From: Candidatus Binatia bacterium
GTDB lineage: Bacteria; Desulfobacterota; Binatia; UBA12015
DNA: 64,000 bases
NCBI GenBank assembly: GCA_029243485.1
Contig: JAQWRY010000001.1
Location: forward strand, 1-64,000
Direction: 5' to 3'
Part shown: one piece after another, positions 37,589 through 45,264 of the stretch
How positions within the stretch are numbered: position 1 is the first letter of the stretch
How the letters are laid out: the number at the start of each line of letters is the position of its first letter
Translations under genes and position numbers: made by a program
Notes under the pieces: model-generated
What the model was told of the DNA's origin: nothing
The model's database searches: none
The model's input: the letters and a program-made list of their open reading frames with translations, nothing else

Positions 37589-38939
37589 CGCCTCCCTCCT
37601 CTTCCGTCCGCTCCAGCCCGAAGAGCCGCTGCAGTACTTCAGCCGCCTCGGCCGCACGACCGTCATCCTCGCGAGCGATCTCCTTCAGAAGCGTCGTCGG
37701 GGGATGGAGGATCTTGTTCACGATGGCCTGCGTCATCGATTCGATGACCTTGCGGTCTCCGGCACCGACGGAACCCAGCGACGCGAGCGCGCGATCCAGC
37801 TCGGTCTGACGGATCACGTCGAGCTTGCTCCGCAGCGCGACGATGGTCGGCGTCACGTCGCGAGCGGAAAGTCCGCGCCACAGCTCCTCGGCCTCGGAGC
37901 GGACGATCTCTTCGGCGCGCTCGGCCTCGCGTTCTCGCTCCGCCTTGTGGTCGTCGGCCACCCGCGCGAGGTCGTCGATGTTGTACAGATAGACGTTCTG
38001 CAGATCGTTCAACGCCGGATCGAAGTTCCGCGGCACGCCGAGATCGATGAAGAACATCGGGCGGCGACGGCGAGCTTTCATCACGTCGTGCAGATGCGAC
38101 GGGCTGACGACATGGCCGCTCACCGAAACGGAGCCCAGAACGACATCAGCAAGGTGCAGGTACTGCGGGAAGCGATCGAACGGAACCGGCGTCCCGTCAA
38201 AGTCCCGCGCGAGCTCGACCGCACGATCGAAGGAGCGGTTCGTCACCACGACGCTTGCGATTCCCGCGCGAAGCAGATGGCGGGCTGCGAGCTCGCTCAT
38301 CTTGCCCGCGCCGATCAACATCGCCGTCTTGTCGCCGAGGTCGTCGAAGATCCGCTTCGCGAGATCGACCGCGGCCGAGCTCACGGAAACCGACTTCGCG
38401 GCCACACCGGTCTCCGTCCGAACTCGCTTCGCCACGCGGAACGATGCATCGAAGCACCGGCGGAGCACGCGAGCCGTTGCTCCGCTCTCGGTCGCGAGAC
38501 GGTACTGCTCTTTCAGCTGCCCGAGGATCTGCGGCTCGCCCACGACCATCGAATCGAGACTCGCCGCGACGCGAAAGAGGTGCCGCACGGCCTGCCGTCC
38601 GCGGTGTACGTACCGATGCTCGGCGATGGCGGCGGCGGAGAGATCGCGATCTTCCGCGATGAAGTTCATCACGTCGTCGACGACGTCCGACCCGCGTGGG
38701 GAGACGCCGACGACCTCGACTCGGTTGCAGGTCGACAGGATCACCGCTTCCCGCAGCGGCAAACGCTCCAGCGCACGCTCGGCCATGGGGCCTAGGGCCA
38801 GCTCGCCGATCGCGAGCTTTTCGCGCAACTCCACGGGCGCCGTCTTGTGGTTCAGTCCGACGACCCACAGATCGACGTCTCGGTCGGCCGACTCCTCCGC
38901 TCGAAGCGGGCGCACCTTGGCAGACTCGCGCTCGCTCAT
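37575..38939 (-). CDS. hemA: Glutamyl-tRNA reductase
   Basis: This enzyme reduces Glu-tRNA to glutamate semialdehyde, the committed step of the C5 haem pathway. The 454-residue protein has VVGLNHKTAPVELREKL, the catalytic Cys71 in LSTCNRVEV, the EPQILGQLKEQY region near residue 121 and the NADPH loop MLIGAGKMSELAARHL. The alpha-proteobacterial ALA synthase route is thus not needed. Its ATG overlaps the preceding ccsA-like gene as ATGA. hemL is not in the window. Confidence 0.96.
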   Translation of the reverse strand: MSERESAKVRPLRAEESADRDVDLWVVGLNHKTAPVELREKLAIGELALGPMAERALERLPLREAVILSTCNRVEVVGVSPRGSDVVDDVMNFIAEDRDLSAAAIAEHRYVHRGRQAVRHLFRVAASLDSMVVGEPQILGQLKEQYRLATESGATARVLRRCFDASFRVAKRVRTETGVAAKSVSVSSAAVDLAKRIFDDLGDKTAMLIGAGKMSELAARHLLRAGIASVVVTNRSFDRAVELARDFDGTPVPFDRFPQYLHLADVVLGSVSVSGHVVSPSHLHDVMKARRRRPMFFIDLGVPRNFDPALNDLQNVYLYNIDDLARVADDHKAEREREAERAEEIVRSEAEELWRGLSARDVTPTIVALRSKLDVIRQTELDRALASLGSVGAGDRKVIESMTQAIVNKILHPPTTLLKEIAREDDGRAAEAAEVLQRLFGLERTEEEGGDGER

Positions 38940-39757
38940 CCGAAGCTATCCGCGTGTTGGCCGGGTGCGAGGACGTTAACGCCGATGAAAGCCACAAAGA
39001 GCACACCGAAGCCCACGATCGTGAGAGTTGCTGCCTGCCGTCCGCCCCAACCGACGGTAAACCGCCCCTGCAGGAGCACGGCGTAGATCACCCAGATGAT
39101 CATCGTCCAGATGGTCCGGGGCTCCCACGACCAAAAGCGACCGAAGTACAGCTCCGCCCAGAGCACGCCGATCACGATGCTCAGCGTCAGGAGGACAAAA
39201 CCCCATGTGAGAAACTTGAAATTGACCGTGTCGAGGCGCTCGAGGCTGGGCAGCCGCCAGAGAAAGCGACCGACGCTGTGCGCCTTCAGCTGCCGCTCTT
39301 CCCACAGATAGACGAGGCTCACCAAGCAGGCGAGCGCAAAGGCCGCGTTGCCGAGGTATGCGAGCGTGACGTGGATGAACAGCCACGGGCTGCGAAGTTC
39401 CGGCGGCGGATCCGGTGCACCGCCGTGCGCGACGAGAGCCGCCAGCACGCCAATGAAACCGATCGGCCCGACGACGGCCGCGAGGACCGCGAGACGAAAG
39501 CGGACCTGCGTGAGTAAGTAGACACCCGTCAGAAACAGAGCGAACACCGAAACCTGATCGGGGAACGTCGTAATCGCGATGGTCCCGACTTGCGCCGAAC
39601 GAACGATCAGAGCGGCGGCTTGCGACACGAACGCGAACGCCATCGCCGTCGTACTCGTCCAGCGAGCCATGTTGCTGGGGCGGAGGATCCCCCAACCGCC
39701 CACGAGCGTTGCCAATAGATAGGTAACCAGGCTGAACTTCAGCAGCAGCGATTCCAT
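38936..39757 (-). CDS. CcsA/HemX-type cytochrome c assembly protein
   Basis: This 273-residue protein has eight predicted membrane helices and belongs to the CcsA/HemX group. The haem-handling WWD-like segment reads GRFWSWEPRTIWTMIIWVIYA, with Glu in place of the usual Asp. Conserved histidines lie in PWLFIHVTLAYLG and elsewhere. CcsA exports haem for system II cytochrome c maturation, whereas HemX proteins beside hemA can regulate glutamyl-tRNA reductase levels. Its position directly before hemA favours the HemX role, but both are possible. No CcsB partner is visible. Confidence 0.82.
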   Translation of the reverse strand: MESLLLKFSLVTYLLATLVGGWGILRPSNMARWTSTTAMAFAFVSQAAALIVRSAQVGTIAITTFPDQVSVFALFLTGVYLLTQVRFRLAVLAAVVGPIGFIGVLAALVAHGGAPDPPPELRSPWLFIHVTLAYLGNAAFALACLVSLVYLWEERQLKAHSVGRFLWRLPSLERLDTVNFKFLTWGFVLLTLSIVIGVLWAELYFGRFWSWEPRTIWTMIIWVIYAVLLQGRFTVGWGGRQAATLTIVGFGVLFVAFIGVNVLAPGQHADSFG

Positions 39758-40416
39758 CAGCCTTCCCCCTCCCCACCTTGCGACGCGGCTCGCGCAAGAC
39801 CGCGACGAGCCCCCTCGGCCATCCGCTCGACGCGCGCGTCGTCTCCCTGACGAATCGCCTCGAGCAGCCCGCCGTCCAGCAGATCGGCGAACGCACGAGC
39901 GCGCCCGGCCCCCGGAGGCAGAGTTTCACGCAGCCTCCCGAGCAGCTCGACTGCGACGACGTACTCCTCACCCAAGGTCGCGTCGATCTCGTCGCGCACC
40001 CGAGTGGCCAGCGTCGGACTCGCACCCCCAGTGCTCACCGCCACCTGAAGGGGGCCCCGTTCGAGGGCGGCGGGCATGAGAAACGAGCAGCGCTCGACCT
40101 CATCTGCGGCGTTCACCCACAGCCCCCGGCGCTCCGCCTCGTCGAACACGGCCTGCTCGACGGCCAGGTCGCCGGTGGCGCTGAACACCAGCGATACGCC
40201 CTCGAGATCCGCCGCGTCGAACGGCCGCTGATGAAGTTCGACCGGGCCGTCTTCCTGCACGAGAGAGCGCAGCGCACCGGCCACGTCGATGGCGACGACA
40301 CGCACCCGGGCGCCGGCCTCCAGCAGACGGGACACCTTTCGCGTAGCTACGGTGCCTCCACCCACGACGAGAACGAGCCGTCCGGCGAGGTCCAGCATGA
40401 CCGGCAGATACCGCAT
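39757..40416 (-). CDS. Precorrin-2 dehydrogenase / sirohydrochlorin ferrochelatase (Met8-like)
   Basis: The 219-residue protein has the sirohaem synthase N-terminal fold: YLPVMLDLAGRLVLVVGGGTVATRKV binds NAD. NAADEVERCSFLMPA and STGGASPTLATRVR complete the signature. It oxidises precorrin-2 and may insert iron, giving sirohaem for sulfite or nitrite reductases. Together with the SUMT part of the cobA-hemD fusion it completes the sirohaem branch, which fits the sulfate-assimilation gene sat elsewhere in the window. It is the first gene of the tetrapyrrole operon. Confidence 0.9.
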   Translation of the reverse strand: MRYLPVMLDLAGRLVLVVGGGTVATRKVSRLLEAGARVRVVAIDVAGALRSLVQEDGPVELHQRPFDAADLEGVSLVFSATGDLAVEQAVFDEAERRGLWVNAADEVERCSFLMPAALERGPLQVAVSTGGASPTLATRVRDEIDATLGEEYVVAVELLGRLRETLPPGAGRARAFADLLDGGLLEAIRQGDDARVERMAEGARRGLARAASQGGEGEG

Positions 40417-40469
40417 GGTCGGTTTGAGCTAGCATAGCGGCCCACGCTTGGGGATGCGCGCCGGTTTCG

Positions 40470-40487
40470 GCCCGGCCGAGGCCGGGC
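40470..40487 (-). terminator. Strong hairpin just after the lytic transglycosylase gene
   Basis: A perfect 8-base stem (GCCCGGCC/GGCCGGGC) with a 2-base loop abuts the stop of the minus-strand transglycosylase gene. It lacks a U-tract, so termination is uncertain. It may instead protect the 3' end or block read-through into the haem operon. Confidence 0.35.
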
Positions 40488-41864
40488 TCAGGTCGACGGG
40501 ATCTTCAGCGTCTGGCCGGCGCGCAACGAGCGCGGCCGCCGAATCCCGTTGACTCTTTGCAGGGTCGCCACAGTTGTCCCGTACTTGTGGGCGATATTCC
40601 CCAAGGTCTGGCCCCGCCGGACCTCGTGGTAGACGTATCGCGGCTTACCGCTGGCGACCCGCCGGGCGTCCGCCTGGGCGAGTGCCAACTGCCCATCCTC
40701 GGGGAGATGAGGCACCCGGAGGCGATACCCACGCGGGATCGAGGATCGACCGCCGAGCACACGCGACAGAAACGCCGGATTCATCGCGATCAGCGTCTCA
40801 GAGGAGACTCCGACGTGCCGGGCGGCCTGATGCACCGTCATGTTCTTGCGAAGTTTGATCTCTCGGGAGCGCGGGGCCGGCAGCGGCGGGATCGGGCCGC
40901 CGAAGTACTTCTTCTCGTTCGCAGTCACATCGATCGCAGCCAGGAATTCCGCATAGAAATTCCGTGACGCGAACCCGAAGTTCTTCCCTTTGTACCGCCG
41001 CGCGATCTCTCCCATGTCCTCGGAGCCGACCGTTTTCACGGCCCGCGCGATGCCACCGCGCCCATGATTGTACGCCGTGATCGCGAGCGGCCAGGCCCCG
41101 AGAGCTTTGCGATCGCGGCGCAGGTGCTCCGCGGCGGCCCAACTTGCGCGCAGCGGGTCACGGCGCTCGTCGACCGCCGCATTGATTCGAAGATACTGAC
41201 GCCCCGTGCGCGGCATGAACTGCCAGACCCCCGCCGCCCCGACGCGCGAATAGGCATCGAGATCGAATGTCGACTCGACGAGCGACATGCGTGTGAGCTC
41301 CGGCGGCACCCCCTTGGCACGAAAGATCTCGACCATCGCAGGCTCGTAGCCCTTCATGCGGGCGATTCCGCTTCGAAAACTCTCCTTCAATCCCGACTGC
41401 CCGCGTACGCGCTCCGCCGCGACCTGGTACTTGTTCGGGTCCTTCACCCCCGCGAAGAGCGCGCGCACGCGCGCTTCTTCGGAGGACAGCCCCTTCGGAC
41501 TCCCGCCGCGCAAATGCAGCTTCCGCAGGATCGACACATAGTGCTTACGCACTTCGCGGACTCGGTCCTTGCGCATCCGTTCGTGCTTCGCGTCGAGCCG
41601 GCCGTTGCCGCTCGCCCACGACCGAAAATCAAGCACGGTGTAAACACGGCCCAGATCCGTGTCGTCGTGAATGACGGTCTCGTTGCGCGAGTACCTCGCG
41701 AAGATGTCGCGCCAGAACGAAACGTTTGGCTCGAGAAGAGACGGCCGCGGAAACGGGTTGGAAGCGGCGAGCGCAAACGGAGCCCACGCGAGTACGACGA
41801 CCGCGAGCGAAACGAACGCCACACCGGCTGCGCCGTGCAACCGACCTCTCACCACATCCCCCAC
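40488..41864 (-). CDS. MltD-like lytic transglycosylase with LysM repeats
   Basis: The 458-residue protein has a signal peptide (VVVLAWAPFALAAS). An SLT domain carries the catalytic glutamate in SLVESTFDLDAYSRVGAAG, VWQFMPRTG and ITAYNHGRGGIARA. The C terminus holds a LysM-like region and a clear final LysM (YHEVRRGQTLGNIAHKYG), which bind peptidoglycan. This architecture is that of membrane-bound lytic murein transglycosylase D, though no lipobox is seen. It stands between mutM and the haem operon with its own gaps. Confidence 0.87.
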   Translation of the reverse strand: MGDVVRGRLHGAAGVAFVSLAVVVLAWAPFALAASNPFPRPSLLEPNVSFWRDIFARYSRNETVIHDDTDLGRVYTVLDFRSWASGNGRLDAKHERMRKDRVREVRKHYVSILRKLHLRGGSPKGLSSEEARVRALFAGVKDPNKYQVAAERVRGQSGLKESFRSGIARMKGYEPAMVEIFRAKGVPPELTRMSLVESTFDLDAYSRVGAAGVWQFMPRTGRQYLRINAAVDERRDPLRASWAAAEHLRRDRKALGAWPLAITAYNHGRGGIARAVKTVGSEDMGEIARRYKGKNFGFASRNFYAEFLAAIDVTANEKKYFGGPIPPLPAPRSREIKLRKNMTVHQAARHVGVSSETLIAMNPAFLSRVLGGRSSIPRGYRLRVPHLPEDGQLALAQADARRVASGKPRYVYHEVRRGQTLGNIAHKYGTTVATLQRVNGIRRPRSLRAGQTLKIPST

Positions 41865-41988
41865 CCCTCCAGGCGCACCAACGCGCCAACTCGCCCCGGA
41901 CCATCGGGGACGTCAGTGTGACGCGAACTTGTGGTTGTTACTAGAGGGGCGCGCGACGCGGCGACGATTTTGGAGCCGGCCCCCGAGG

Positions 41989-42795
41989 TCACGCCTGGCA
42001 GCCCGGGCAATAGAAGCTGCCTCGACCGCCCAGGACCCGAGAACGAACGAGCGCCCCGCAGGCGTGGCACGGCTCCCCCTCTCGGCCATAGACGTGAAAG
42101 GAGCGCTGGAAAGCGCCTTGGCGCCCCTCGCCGTCCCGATAGTCCAGAAGCGAGGAGCCTCCGCTCTCGATCGCGCGCGCCAGCACCGCCGGGACGGCTT
42201 CGGCCAATCGCTCGATCTCGGCCCGGGTGACCCGGCCGAAACGCCGCCCGGGCCGGACCCCGGCCTCGAACAGGGCCTCGTTCGCGTAGATGTTGCCAAC
42301 CCCCACGATCTTGCGGGAGTCCATCAGAAGCGATTTCACAGTCACCCTGCGGTGCTGCTTCCGCAGACGCCACAGGAGGTCCGCGCAGAACTCCGGCTCG
42401 AGTGGCTCTGCCCCGAGCTCGCCGAGCCCACTCCCGCCGCGCGAGAGCAGCATGAGCCCGAATCGGCGCGGATCGCGATAGTACAGGAGACCGTCGCCCG
42501 AGAGAGCCACGACGACGTGCACATGAGTCAGGCCGGCGGGCGGGCTGCCCGCGCACAGACGGCCGCTCATCCCGAGGTGAACGACCCAATCCTCGTCGTC
42601 CCCGACATCGATCAGTACATACTTCGCTCGCCGGCGAACACCGCGGATCGTGCGACCGACGAGCCGCGCCTCGAGATCCGCAGCGATCGGGCGCCGCAGC
42701 CGCCGCTCCCGCACCTCCACGTTCTCGATCCGGCGGCCGACCAGGTGCGGACGCAGCGTCCGACAAACGGTCTCGACCTCGGGGAGTTCAGGCAA
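41989..42795 (-). CDS. mutM: Formamidopyrimidine-DNA glycosylase
   Basis: MutM removes oxidised purines such as 8-oxoguanine. The 268-residue enzyme starts PELPEVETV after the initiator, giving the catalytic N-terminal proline. It keeps the beta-lobe lysine region, NIYANEALFEAGVRP, and the C-terminal zinc finger CHACGALVRSRVLGGRGSFYCPGC. The start must be the TTG at 42795, since only this yields Met-Pro-Glu-Leu; upstream codons are inside ksgA. TTG starts are weak, so translation is probably coupled to the overlapping ksgA stop. Confidence 0.93.
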   Translation of the reverse strand: MPELPEVETVCRTLRPHLVGRRIENVEVRERRLRRPIAADLEARLVGRTIRGVRRRAKYVLIDVGDDEDWVVHLGMSGRLCAGSPPAGLTHVHVVVALSGDGLLYYRDPRRFGLMLLSRGGSGLGELGAEPLEPEFCADLLWRLRKQHRRVTVKSLLMDSRKIVGVGNIYANEALFEAGVRPGRRFGRVTRAEIERLAEAVPAVLARAIESGGSSLLDYRDGEGRQGAFQRSFHVYGREGEPCHACGALVRSRVLGGRGSFYCPGCQA

Positions 42796-43591
42796 GGCCG
42801 CCCACTTCTCGTGTGAGGACCGCGAACTCCTCGAGCGCCAGCGTCTCCGCCCGGCGCCGTCCGTCGATGCCAGCTCGCTCGAGAGCCGCCCCCGCCTCGT
42901 CACCGAACGCAGCGCGAAGCGTGTTCCGAAGCATCTTGCGCTTCTGCGCGAACGCTGCGCGCACCACCTTTCGGAACTGCTCTCGGTCCGCGATCTCGAT
43001 CCGCGGCTCCACGGAGACATCGAGCCGCACGACGGCAGACTCCACCTTCGGTCGCGGTCGGAAGCAGGCCGCCGGAACGTCGAGAACGATCTCAGCCTTG
43101 GCCCAGAGCGCCGTGAGCACGGTCAGGCTCCCGTAGGCACGCGATCCCGGCTTCGCCGCCAGTCGATCGGCCACTTCCTTCTGGAGCATCACCACGATTC
43201 TGGGGAACCGAGCCGGCTCCGTCAGCAGCCGCTCCACGATGGCCGTTCCGGTGGAGTACGGAAGGTTCGCGACGACGAGCATCGGCCCGGGCGGAAGGCG
43301 CTCCAGGTCCAAGCGCAGGAAGTTCGCCCGCTCGACGGTGAGCCCCTCGTGGTCTTCGGACTCGAGCTTCGCGGCGAGCCGCTCGTCGATCTCGACGGCG
43401 AAGACCTCGGCCCCCGCTGCGAGCAAGGGCCGCGTGAGCATCCCCTGCCCTGGGCCGATCTCGAGAACGGAATCGCCCGCCTGCACCTCGGCTGCGTGCA
43501 CGGTCCGGAACGCGATCTCCGGATCGATCAGAAAGTTCTGCCCGAGAGCGCGCCTGCGACCTGCGCCCGAGCGCTCGCCGCCCAGCGACAT
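42788..43591 (-). CDS. ksgA: 16S rRNA adenine dimethyltransferase (KsgA/RsmA)
   Basis: KsgA dimethylates two adenines at the 3' end of 16S rRNA. The 267-residue enzyme has RALGQNFLIDPEIAFR near the start, the SAM motif VLEIGPGQGMLTRPLL and the catalytic NLPYSTGTAIV. The rest follows the family, including the HTH-like C-terminal domain. It sits between tsaD (6 bases upstream) and mutM (overlapping), forming a translation-quality and repair unit. Confidence 0.94.
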   Translation of the reverse strand: MSLGGERSGAGRRRALGQNFLIDPEIAFRTVHAAEVQAGDSVLEIGPGQGMLTRPLLAAGAEVFAVEIDERLAAKLESEDHEGLTVERANFLRLDLERLPPGPMLVVANLPYSTGTAIVERLLTEPARFPRIVVMLQKEVADRLAAKPGSRAYGSLTVLTALWAKAEIVLDVPAACFRPRPKVESAVVRLDVSVEPRIEIADREQFRKVVRAAFAQKRKMLRNTLRAAFGDEAGAALERAGIDGRRRAETLALEEFAVLTREVGGLA

Positions 43592-43597
43592 GAGGCC

Positions 43598-44605
43598 TCA
43601 GGCACCCATGGACATGCGGGGACCGAGCGGCAGGTGCGCTCGCGCGTTCAGCGAAAGCGGGTCCGTCTCTCCTCGCGCCAACCGGCGCCAACCCGCGTAC
43701 GCGATCATGACACCATTGTCCGTGCAGCGACGCAGAGGGGGCACCCGGAGCGATGCACCTTCCTCCGCCGCCATCTCCTCCACCGCGCTCCTCAGCGCCT
43801 GGTTCGCAGACACACCGCCCGTTACGACCACCGCTCGTGCGCCGGTTTCCCGGATCGCTCGCCGCGTCGCGCCGACCAGAGTGTCGACGACCGCGCATTG
43901 AAACGACGCCGCCACATCCGCTGGAGGCGCGTCCGGATTCCGCTCGACGGCGAGGCGCAATGCGGTCTTCAGCCCGCTGAAGCTCAAGTCCAGCTCGGCG
44001 CCACGAACTCGGGGGCGCGGAAACGCGAACGCCTTGGGATCTCCCAAGCGCGCCAGCTTCTCGATCTCGCGACCTCCGGGGTAACCGAGCCCCAGCAGCT
44101 TCGCAGCCTTGTCGAAGGCCTCACCGGCGGCGTCGTCGCGCGTGCTTCCGAGCAGACCGTAGCCGCCGTCTTCGCCGGCCCAGTACAACGCGGAGTGGCC
44201 GCCCGACACGACGAGGCCGAGGAACGGACGATCGAGCGCCTCATCGAGCTCGATCGACAAAAGGTGCCCCTCGATGTGATTGACGCCAACGAACGGAAGC
44301 CCACGGGCCCGCGCGATGGCCTTGGCCGTCGACAGCCCTACGAGTAAGCAGCCCACGAGTCCCGGCCCCATCGTTGCAGCGATTCCATCGATGTCGTCCA
44401 ACTCGAGGCCCGCCGTCTCGAGGGCCCGCCGAACGACCGGCACCACGTTCACGACGTGATTGCGCGCCGCGAGCTCGGGAACCACACCACCGTAGGGCCC
44501 GTGGACGTCGTCTTGGGACGCCACGACGCTCGCACGCTCGCGGCCGTCCTCCACGATGCCGGCCGCCGTGTCGTCACAAGACGACTCGATGCCCAGAACG
44601 ATCAT
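43598..44605 (-). CDS. tsaD: tRNA threonylcarbamoyltransferase TsaD
   Basis: TsaD transfers threonylcarbamoyl to A37 of ANN-decoding tRNAs. The 335-residue protein begins VLGIESSCDDTAAGIV. It has the metal-binding histidines in VNHIEGHLLS, the ASKHA loops VVSGGHSALY and VVVTGGVSANQAL, and the ending RCTDNGVMIAYAG. ATG 44605 overlaps the stop of the upstream TPR lipoprotein gene (ATGA). TsaB and TsaE are not in the window. Confidence 0.95.
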   Translation of the reverse strand: MIVLGIESSCDDTAAGIVEDGRERASVVASQDDVHGPYGGVVPELAARNHVVNVVPVVRRALETAGLELDDIDGIAATMGPGLVGCLLVGLSTAKAIARARGLPFVGVNHIEGHLLSIELDEALDRPFLGLVVSGGHSALYWAGEDGGYGLLGSTRDDAAGEAFDKAAKLLGLGYPGGREIEKLARLGDPKAFAFPRPRVRGAELDLSFSGLKTALRLAVERNPDAPPADVAASFQCAVVDTLVGATRRAIRETGARAVVVTGGVSANQALRSAVEEMAAEEGASLRVPPLRRCTDNGVMIAYAGWRRLARGETDPLSLNARAHLPLGPRMSMGA

Positions 44606-45234
44606 GGTGCAGAAAGACGGCGGAGCGCCTGTCGTGCCGTCACGTTCGCGGCAGAGATCTGAAGCGCGCGTCGGTACGCCGCAATCGCACCGTCCCGGTT
44701 TCCTTCCAACTCGAGGATGGACCCATTCACCGCGACGACCTCCGCGAGCCATGGCGTGTCCGGCTCCAGATCGACCGCGCGCTTCAAATCCTCGAGGGCC
44801 TGCGTTCCGGATCCTTCGAACAACAGCGCCTGCGCCCGGATGACGTACGGGGGAACGCTCTCGGGGGCGCGATCGACCGCGTCGTCGAGCAGTTCGAACG
44901 CGTGGGTGGTCGTACCCTTGTCGAGCTCCAGCCGCGCTCTCTCACTGAGCCGAAGGGCCATGGCCTCGTCTTCGTCCGTATCGACCGTGATCAGATCCGT
45001 GAGCGGTTCGCGTGTGATGTCGACGCCGGGCTTCGCAGAAACGCGGCGCGGGCCGACAGCGGTGTACTGCGGCCTGGGCGGAGGCTCCGTGGTAACCATC
45101 CCCGGCGGCGCCGGACGCCGGGGGATCGGGCCCCGCGTGGGAGTCGACGGGCCACAAGCGGTGACCACGAGAGTGAGCGCCACGGCGATTGCGAGCAAAG
45201 GCATCGGGCGAAAGGAAAGTTCGGGGGTCGGCAT
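44602..45234 (-). CDS. TPR-containing lipoprotein
   Basis: The 210-residue protein has a signal peptide ending in a good lipobox, LVVTAC, so it is lipid-anchored. A proline-rich linker (PRRPAPPGMVTTEPPPRP) spans about residues 38-58. The second half has two or three TPR-like helix pairs (AFELLDDAVDRAPESVPPYV, ALEDLKRAVDLEPDTPWLAE, AIAAYRRALQIS). It lies 30 bases after PBP1 and overlaps tsaD. A scaffold or PBP-accessory role in the envelope is possible but is inference. Confidence 0.72.
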   Translation of the reverse strand: MPTPELSFRPMPLLAIAVALTLVVTACGPSTPTRGPIPRRPAPPGMVTTEPPPRPQYTAVGPRRVSAKPGVDITREPLTDLITVDTDEDEAMALRLSERARLELDKGTTTHAFELLDDAVDRAPESVPPYVIRAQALLFEGSGTQALEDLKRAVDLEPDTPWLAEVVAVNGSILELEGNRDGAIAAYRRALQISAANVTARQALRRLSAP

Positions 45235-45264
45235 GGCAAAGGAACGCGTTGCGCCCAGACTGGC